From Mucidula mucida (lineage: Eukaryota; Basidiomycota; Agaricomycetes; Agaricales; Physalacriaceae), in the NCBI GenBank assembly GCA_015501055.1, contig JADNYV010000001.1:434001-498000 (forward strand): a DNA stretch of 64,000 nucleotides, given 5' to 3'. Below, piece by piece: positions 58,575 to 64,000 of this stretch. The position numbers were made by a program, and so were the translations under genes. Positions within the stretch are counted from its first letter, which is position 1; every line of letters begins with the position of its first letter. A model generated the notes under the pieces. The model was not told the origin of the DNA, did no database searches, and was given only the letters and a program-made list of their open reading frames with translations.

Positions 58575-60643
58575 TCAAGCAGGGACAGGTTCGTCCGAGT
58601 TTTTCTGACTGAAATCGGTCACACCTCGAGGAGCTCTCTTTTCCAGCTCTTCGCGCAAAGAAGCAATCAGTCGCTGAGTGCGTTCAGCATTAGGCTTCTC
58701 GTTCCGAATCTGAATCAGCGTCAAGTCGCATAGTACCGTGTTGATGAGATATGCTAACCTCTTTACAACACTGTATCAGTTTGTCAATGAGCATTGCCTG
58801 ACCGTTCTGCGCGCTTTCCAATTGTTTGTGGAGCTGATGCATCTTTGAAGAAAGTGACAGTCAAAGGCCCACACAGACAAACTCATACCTCCTCGTCAAT
58901 TTTTTCCACGCGACTTCTATCCCCCTCCGCTAACTGCTTCTGTTCTGCCGCCCGCGCCCGCGATAAAAGAACCTCCAGTTCTTTCGACCGTATCACACAT
59001 TCAAAATGTCGTTCTCGTAACTCATACTGTCGGAGCACTTCCTTCAGTCGTTCTCGAACACTAAAACAACCGTGAGTCAATACGTGCATCGCATATTGTC
59101 AATAAAACATACACTCCATCGAATATCTCGTCTAATGATCGTTTCGCTCTACGCATGCGTTAGATTACTTTTCGACCAAAATGGACACACGCATACTCTT
59201 GTGGATCGTCATTCCAGTACTTTTTGAGCTTCTGTTTCGGGGGTTCAAGAACCTCCTCCTTGACAAAGTTGAGAAAAGTCACAGCGCAGGAGCGAACGAA
59301 ACCCACCCATTCCTCAGCTACTCCCTCCGTCAAATCCATCAACTCAACGGCCAATATCTCATCCCCATCCTCCATACCCGCTTCTTCTGGTGTTTGCTCA
59401 GAATCTACTGTCCTTCCGTTGTGTGTAAAGACAAACTGCATTGAGGATCCAGTCGTCGACGAAGAGGCGGAGAACGTGCTGGCCGCATCGGTCTTTGCGG
59501 AGCCATTCAAAGGCATGTCTCCCTTGCCATCGCCCTTCTTTCCACCATTCCGCTCCATTCGATCCGTCCACGCGTTGAACAACTTTGTCAACTTGGTCTT
59601 GCGCGAAATCTTGAAGAAGAGCTCCGCGCGGTATCGACATACGACTTTGACGACAATATCTGGCATTTCTCGATACTTGACATCTTGAATCTTGACTTTC
59701 TCTGAGCGTTTATTGATGTCGCTTCTCATCTGTAATAACTGTCGTTGGCGTGTGAATGATCCGGTAAAAGAGATTGAGAAGGGACGGACCTCATCTTGAG
59801 CTTCCTCTACAGACTGGGCCAACCGCTTGCCGTCTTCCTATAAAATCCGATTAATTCAGAGCGTATGCGTAGACACGAGTGTTTACTCGTAACCGCTTGT
59901 TATCCTTAAAAATCGAGTCAGTGATTGGCTGCGGCGAGCAAGAGGAAGCAAGTGACCTTCTGAAGTTCCCGAGCCAAATTTTCCATTTTTGTCTTTGTCT
60001 GGTTGGCCTTGGTCAACTGGCTCTTGGCTAATGAGGGATGTCAGTCGCTTGGTAAACGATAATTTTGTAAAACTTACCGGCATCCTTGTCTTTGGTTAAC
60101 TTCTGCTTCTCTTTCGCATGGTCCCGCTCTAGTCTCTTGAACTCGGCAAACTAGATGTCGCATGAGCGTGTGGGGACGGCGTAGGGCAGCTGCAGTACCA
60201 GTTCAATGTATTTCGCATGTATGGCATTTTCTTCCATGCCCTTGACCGATTTTTGTGCCTCCTCCGCTATGTTTTTTGAGGCGTATGTCGACGAAATAGA
60301 ACGGATGCATACCAAATCTTCGTTCCTCCTCCTCCTCAAGGACCTCTTCCTCTTCGAGCGCAGCTATTCTGTTCTTGAGGCTTTCGTACATTGTGGCCGG
60401 ATCGACGGGAGAGTCGACTTTCTTCTTGCCCTTTGCATTTGACGGGGGAGGGTTGTGGTGATGATGCTGATTAGTACCATTGACTGGAGGTGGATGGTTG
60501 TGGGGCGGTGGACCTGTTCGTGCATTACTGGGTGGCGCAGGCGGCGCAGAAACGGGTGCAGGCGGCGCAGGGCCAGTCGGCGGCGGCTTTGCTGTCCTGT
60601 TCGACGCGTTTTGGTGGTTTGGTGCTGCCGATGCGCCGTTCAT
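58575..60643 (-). CDS. Taxilin-like coiled-coil protein with an embedded SUMO-like domain
   Basis: Eleven exons read in frame: 60643-60313, 60266-60199, 60150-60078, 60027-59957, 59904-59887, 59837-59790, 59729-59197, 59148-59113, 59062-58889, 58842-58759 and 58709-58575. The start MNGASAAPNHQ leads into a proline-rich tail, then taxilin-type coiled coils (LAEEAQKS.., KENLARELQK-like, DNKRLREDGKRL). Exon 7 then encodes a SUMO-like fold (VVKVVCRYRAELFFKISRKTKLTKLF and FVFTHNGRTVDSEQTPEEAGMEDGDEI) with no C-terminal GG. The coiled coil resumes with LKEVLRQYELRERHF. Taxilins bind syntaxins in vesicle traffic. Each splice keeps frame, so the fusion seems genuine. Confidence 0.75.
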
Positions 60644-61188
60644 GGTCAGCCGGGGAAACGAGCGCAAAACTCTGCGAAGCGCCTTGAAAAAGTGACGGGG
60701 AATGGTGGATAATTTTGGCGCGTCACAGGTGCAAAAGTCGTCGAGTCGATGGTGATGGTTCTTTCTGACAATCTTCACCTTACAAATTAGGCCCACCTTG
60801 ACTTGAAACCCTCATCTATGGTTAGTAGCTCACAACTACCTTGTTCAGAATCCTCAATGACTTGGTAGCCTCCGGCTGCATGTCAGGCTCAAGGTCAGCT
60901 GAAATCAATGAACCCATTTCACGTCTCAACTTGAGCATAAATAGCCTGCAATCTACATGATTGCCTCAATAAGCACACGTACAATCCCGACAAGTGCAAC
61001 CATATACTTCGGGAGCTCTACTTGTGCTGCCAACAGTTCTATGACCAGACAAATAACCAAGGCGAGTCTACTGCTTGCCCAATGCCACGCGTTGTAAAAC
61101 GATGGCTTACAGATCACCCACCAAAGAGGTAAGACTAAATTCACAATTGTTGATTGGCTGTTGTTCATAGCATTACAGGTGATGGCCT
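60644..61188. other. Intergenic
   Basis: It contains the promoter of the taxilin-like gene and the 3' end of the acireductone dioxygenase gene. No gene is seen. Confidence 0.5.
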
Positions 61189-61923
61189 TTACAGGCCGAT
61201 GTTCTTCAAATATCCGGTACGAATGGGATGGCGGTCAGTCTCAACACCTCGGTTAAGAGCTTCCCATTTTGGCGCGTCCTGGAATAGCATGAGAATGACA
61301 AACTCCACCATATCTATTGGTGTTACCTTGAACAAGCGCATTGACTTGACTCGATCATGGGTGTCCAGTGTGAACCTGTGGTAGATGCCAGCAGGAACGA
61401 TGAGAAAGTCACCAGTGGTCACTGCTATTCGGACCCAGGCATTCGTGTGCGCCTCTACCCATCAAATGAAGTGAGATTTCTAGGCTGACAACGAATCGCA
61501 ACCTACCACGAATGTCAAAGTACCCACTGCCAGATATTATGTACCGGGCTTCGTCATCTTCATGCATATGCCTGGCGAAGAATACGCGAAGTGATAGGCA
61601 GAAGATGGGTGAACGATAAAGACGTACTCGTGGAAGAAGGCTTTAATACGTGATTCATATTGCTGCACTGGAATCAACTTTTTAATTCTGCGAGCGAATG
61701 AAGCCCTTACATCACCCAAGCCTTCCTTTGAGATAGAAATGATATCGTGATTTTTGTAACCTTGTTGCTTGGCAATAGCAGCGACCTCTTCTTCGTAGCT
61801 TTCAACTGGAACGAACATCGACTGCACATTCAAAGCTTCGAGCATCTCGGTGGATACCGTTCGACCGCTGTCGTGAGGTAAACGCTGGTCCCCTGGCTCT
61901 CCGTCGTAGTAGTAGGCGCGCAT
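61189..61923 (-). CDS. ADI1: Acireductone dioxygenase
   Basis: ATG 61923 begins MRAYYYDGEPGDQRLPHDSG, the family start. Five exons follow. Cupin metal ligands are readable in HEHMHEDDEARY (two His, one Glu) and AGIYHRFTLD (third His), with GSGYFDIR between them and a normal C-terminus. The enzyme oxidises acireductone in the methionine salvage pathway; the bound metal (Fe or Ni) decides the product. The gene is intact and of normal length. Confidence 0.92.
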
Positions 61924-62285
61924 ATCGGATAGGCCGATAGTAGGCTTTAATGTGATGGTGGTGGCGAGTGGGCAAGTTGCGGCACTCGGGCGTGATACGA
62001 GCACAAGATAACAGACCAATGTCATCATACAGCATGATCATCACGGCTATAAATATTGTCAAACGTTTGATGAAACTATTCCGAGCCTCGATAGAATGTC
62101 ACAGAGGCCGAGCGCGTGCGATACGAAGGAGTATGTGACATACAACTGTAGCGATCGCATGGTTGAACAGAAGTTTGGACCCACTTGCACCCTCACAGGG
62201 TCGATCACGTGTCACCGACGCGTTTGTCCGTGTTTACCTAACGGCTCTCCTGCTTCCCACCTCTCAAGTCGACTTCTGCAGCACT

Positions 62286-64000
62286 ATGACACGGCGCAGT
62301 ACGTACGGATCTTAATCGAATGACTGACTTACTCAAGTTTTCAGGCCGATCTCCGGTTGCAGCGTCCAGTGCGAAAAGGCAGCGAACTCAGTCGCCAGAA
62401 ATCGAATTTCCAGAACTCAGTCAAGCTGAAATCGAGGTGTTCGAAATGATAGAGGCCTCTCATTCTCAGAGAGCAAGCGGCTCGTCACAGTCTGTGCAAT
62501 TAGTTAAGGAGAAATATTCAGTCGACAGTGACGAAAGTATGCATGAGGTGAGCGGATCATTGCACACTTTGAGCCATCCTTGTTAAAGACCGTAGGTATC
62601 ATCGGACGATCCATTTGGACCGGATGCGCCCACCAAAACAGTATTTCCCTCATTTACTTCCGCGGCATTGTTCACATCGGCTGCAGCTTTGTCTGCCATG
62701 GACGAGCCCGAACCATCCTCATCACAATCTCCGCCGGAACCAGACTACGACTCTTGGTTTGACAACAAGCCACCAGATGATTCTGTAGGATTTAAGTCTG
62801 CAGCATCGTTCACTACTGCTTTCCAAACGGCCTCGAAAGGCATCATTGCACCGTCTGCCGAAGCGATCGCGAAAGCGCAAGCATTGCTTAGCAAATGGGG
62901 CGACAACGGTAAAGAAGACGCGCCATCTGAGTCCTCAGAGACACTGAGGCCTCTTCTGCCTCCAAATCTGGCATTATTTCAAACAGCATCATCGCTCGCC
63001 AAGAACGACACCCCCAGCCGTCCTGCTCTGCGCACTGTACGAAACATCCTAGATACTCCTCAAACGCCAACTCCTGGAGCGTCTTCTCATTCTTCAGTTA
63101 CTTCAATTTCGCTACCTTCATTGGCTGCATCACTAACAGCAAAGCCAAAGGCATTCAAATCACCGTTCATGAAACCACCACTGAAGTCCGCATTTAGTCC
63201 CGCATCAGTCTCGCAAAACCTTCCTCCATCCAGTGCTGCTACTCCCGTCCGCCCCAAACATCCACTTTCCAATGCTCCAGTTACTGTCCCATTATATGCG
63301 TCTCCAAAATCCGCCAACGCGCTAACCCTTCCGAAGCCCATTATTCTACGAAGTACTCCCGCAAAGTTTGTGACACCATTCAAACCTGGTATGCGACCTG
63401 GCGAACCTGGGCATACAAAGTTAATACAAAAAGCGACAAGCACACCCTCCCTCCCTTCATTCGCACCGGCGTCTTCCGGTAGGCTGGCGAAGCCTCCAAG
63501 GGCTACGCCTCAGAAACCCGCAGCCCGATCTGTCTTCAACCTTGGTAACTGAACTCATTGCTTGCCTTACTCGAGCTAACGACATTCCCGTAGTCAAGTC
63601 CCCAGAGCGACAGACTCTCGCAGAATGTGGTGTGGTACCTCGTTGGTACGAGTTAGTAGACTCCGAATTACCTCAATCGTAAGTGATCAAACGTGTGACT
63701 ATGCGTAACTAACCCATATCCTAGTATCATTCGACAGTTAGAACAGATGCACCCGTCTCTAGCACCATATTATTCATTTTTTGGACCTGCTCTGGATAAG
63801 AGTCGAGATCCTTTTGCCCAAGATGTACAAATTGGCCCTAGCGCCGCTTTTGAAAGACTGCAAACGGCTGGCTGCACTCTCGCGACACAGGAATGGGTCG
63901 ATAACCACTGGTCGCTGATTCTGTGGAAATTGGCTGGTTTGGCTTATCTACAACCTGAACGCGAGTGGTATGATGATCAGAAACGCTGGTGCTGGGATGA
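62286..64000 (+). CDS. BRH2: BRCA2/Brh2 homologue (C-terminus beyond window)
   Basis: Exons 62286-62298, 62345-62547, 62596-63544, 63594-63678 and 63725 onward join in frame. A BRC-like repeat, FKSAASFTTAFQTASKG with SAEAIAKAQALL, would bind Rad51. A long Ser/Pro-rich region follows, then the start of the BRCA2 helical domain (WVDNHWSLILWKLAGLAYL). The DSS1- and DNA-binding OB folds lie past the window. The protein loads Rad51 in homologous recombination. It resembles Ustilago Brh2 in having few BRC repeats. Confidence 0.85.

Overview
This window looks like a chromosome segment of a basidiomycete fungus. Host genes are split by many introns of about 45-60 nt with CTRAY-type branch points. Among them is a BRCA2/Brh2-type gene, a family I recall as present in basidiomycetes and missing from most ascomycetes. 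The conserved genes at the edges are, on the left, an Mdm1-type sorting nexin (-, partial), an OAC1-type mitochondrial carrier (+) and the 3' part of a GH5_9 exo-1,3-beta-glucanase (-). On the right they are the 5' part of a GH5_9 gene (-), a HET-C gene (+), UAP1 (-), a taxilin/SUMO-like fusion (-), acireductone dioxygenase (-) and BRCA2 (+, partial).

The centre, about 6.47-52.30 kb, reads as one 45.8 kb insertion. It breaks a single GH5_9 gene: the N-terminal exons (52677-52299) and C-terminal exons (6459-5042) are on the same strand, in the right order, free of disabling lesions, and meet within about 11 codons of the family alignment. The first gene inside the right edge, reading inward, is a five-exon DUF3435 tyrosine recombinase (51993-49105), the 'captain' of Starship giant transposons. 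The element therefore looks Starship-like, inside a basidiomycete.

Its most striking cargo is two long minus-strand loci built like complete alpha-like plus-strand RNA virus genomes. Locus A (about 24.2 to 12.25 kb) encodes methyltransferase, OTU-like protease, SF1 helicase, an in-frame UAG, an RdRp split by five introns, an SF2 helicase, and a third protein. Locus B (about 47.0 to 36.6 kb) has the same order with one intron cutting RdRp motif A, an ATGA stop/start overlap before ORF3, and a small cysteine-rich ORF. Each locus has a TATA box 5' and a poly(A) tract 3', so each is a genome-length Pol II unit whose RdRp frame is restored only by splicing. A few frame breaks suggest partial decay.

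Other cargo: a trypsin-like protease, a small membrane protein, an FHA-kinase, a gene of an ascomycete-type unknown family, two unknown proteins, and a 0.9 kb array of near-palindromic ACCAGT/ACTAGT repeats. Several of these recall ascomycete accessory genes, so the element may have been horizontally acquired. All family assignments come from reading motifs; no database search was run.
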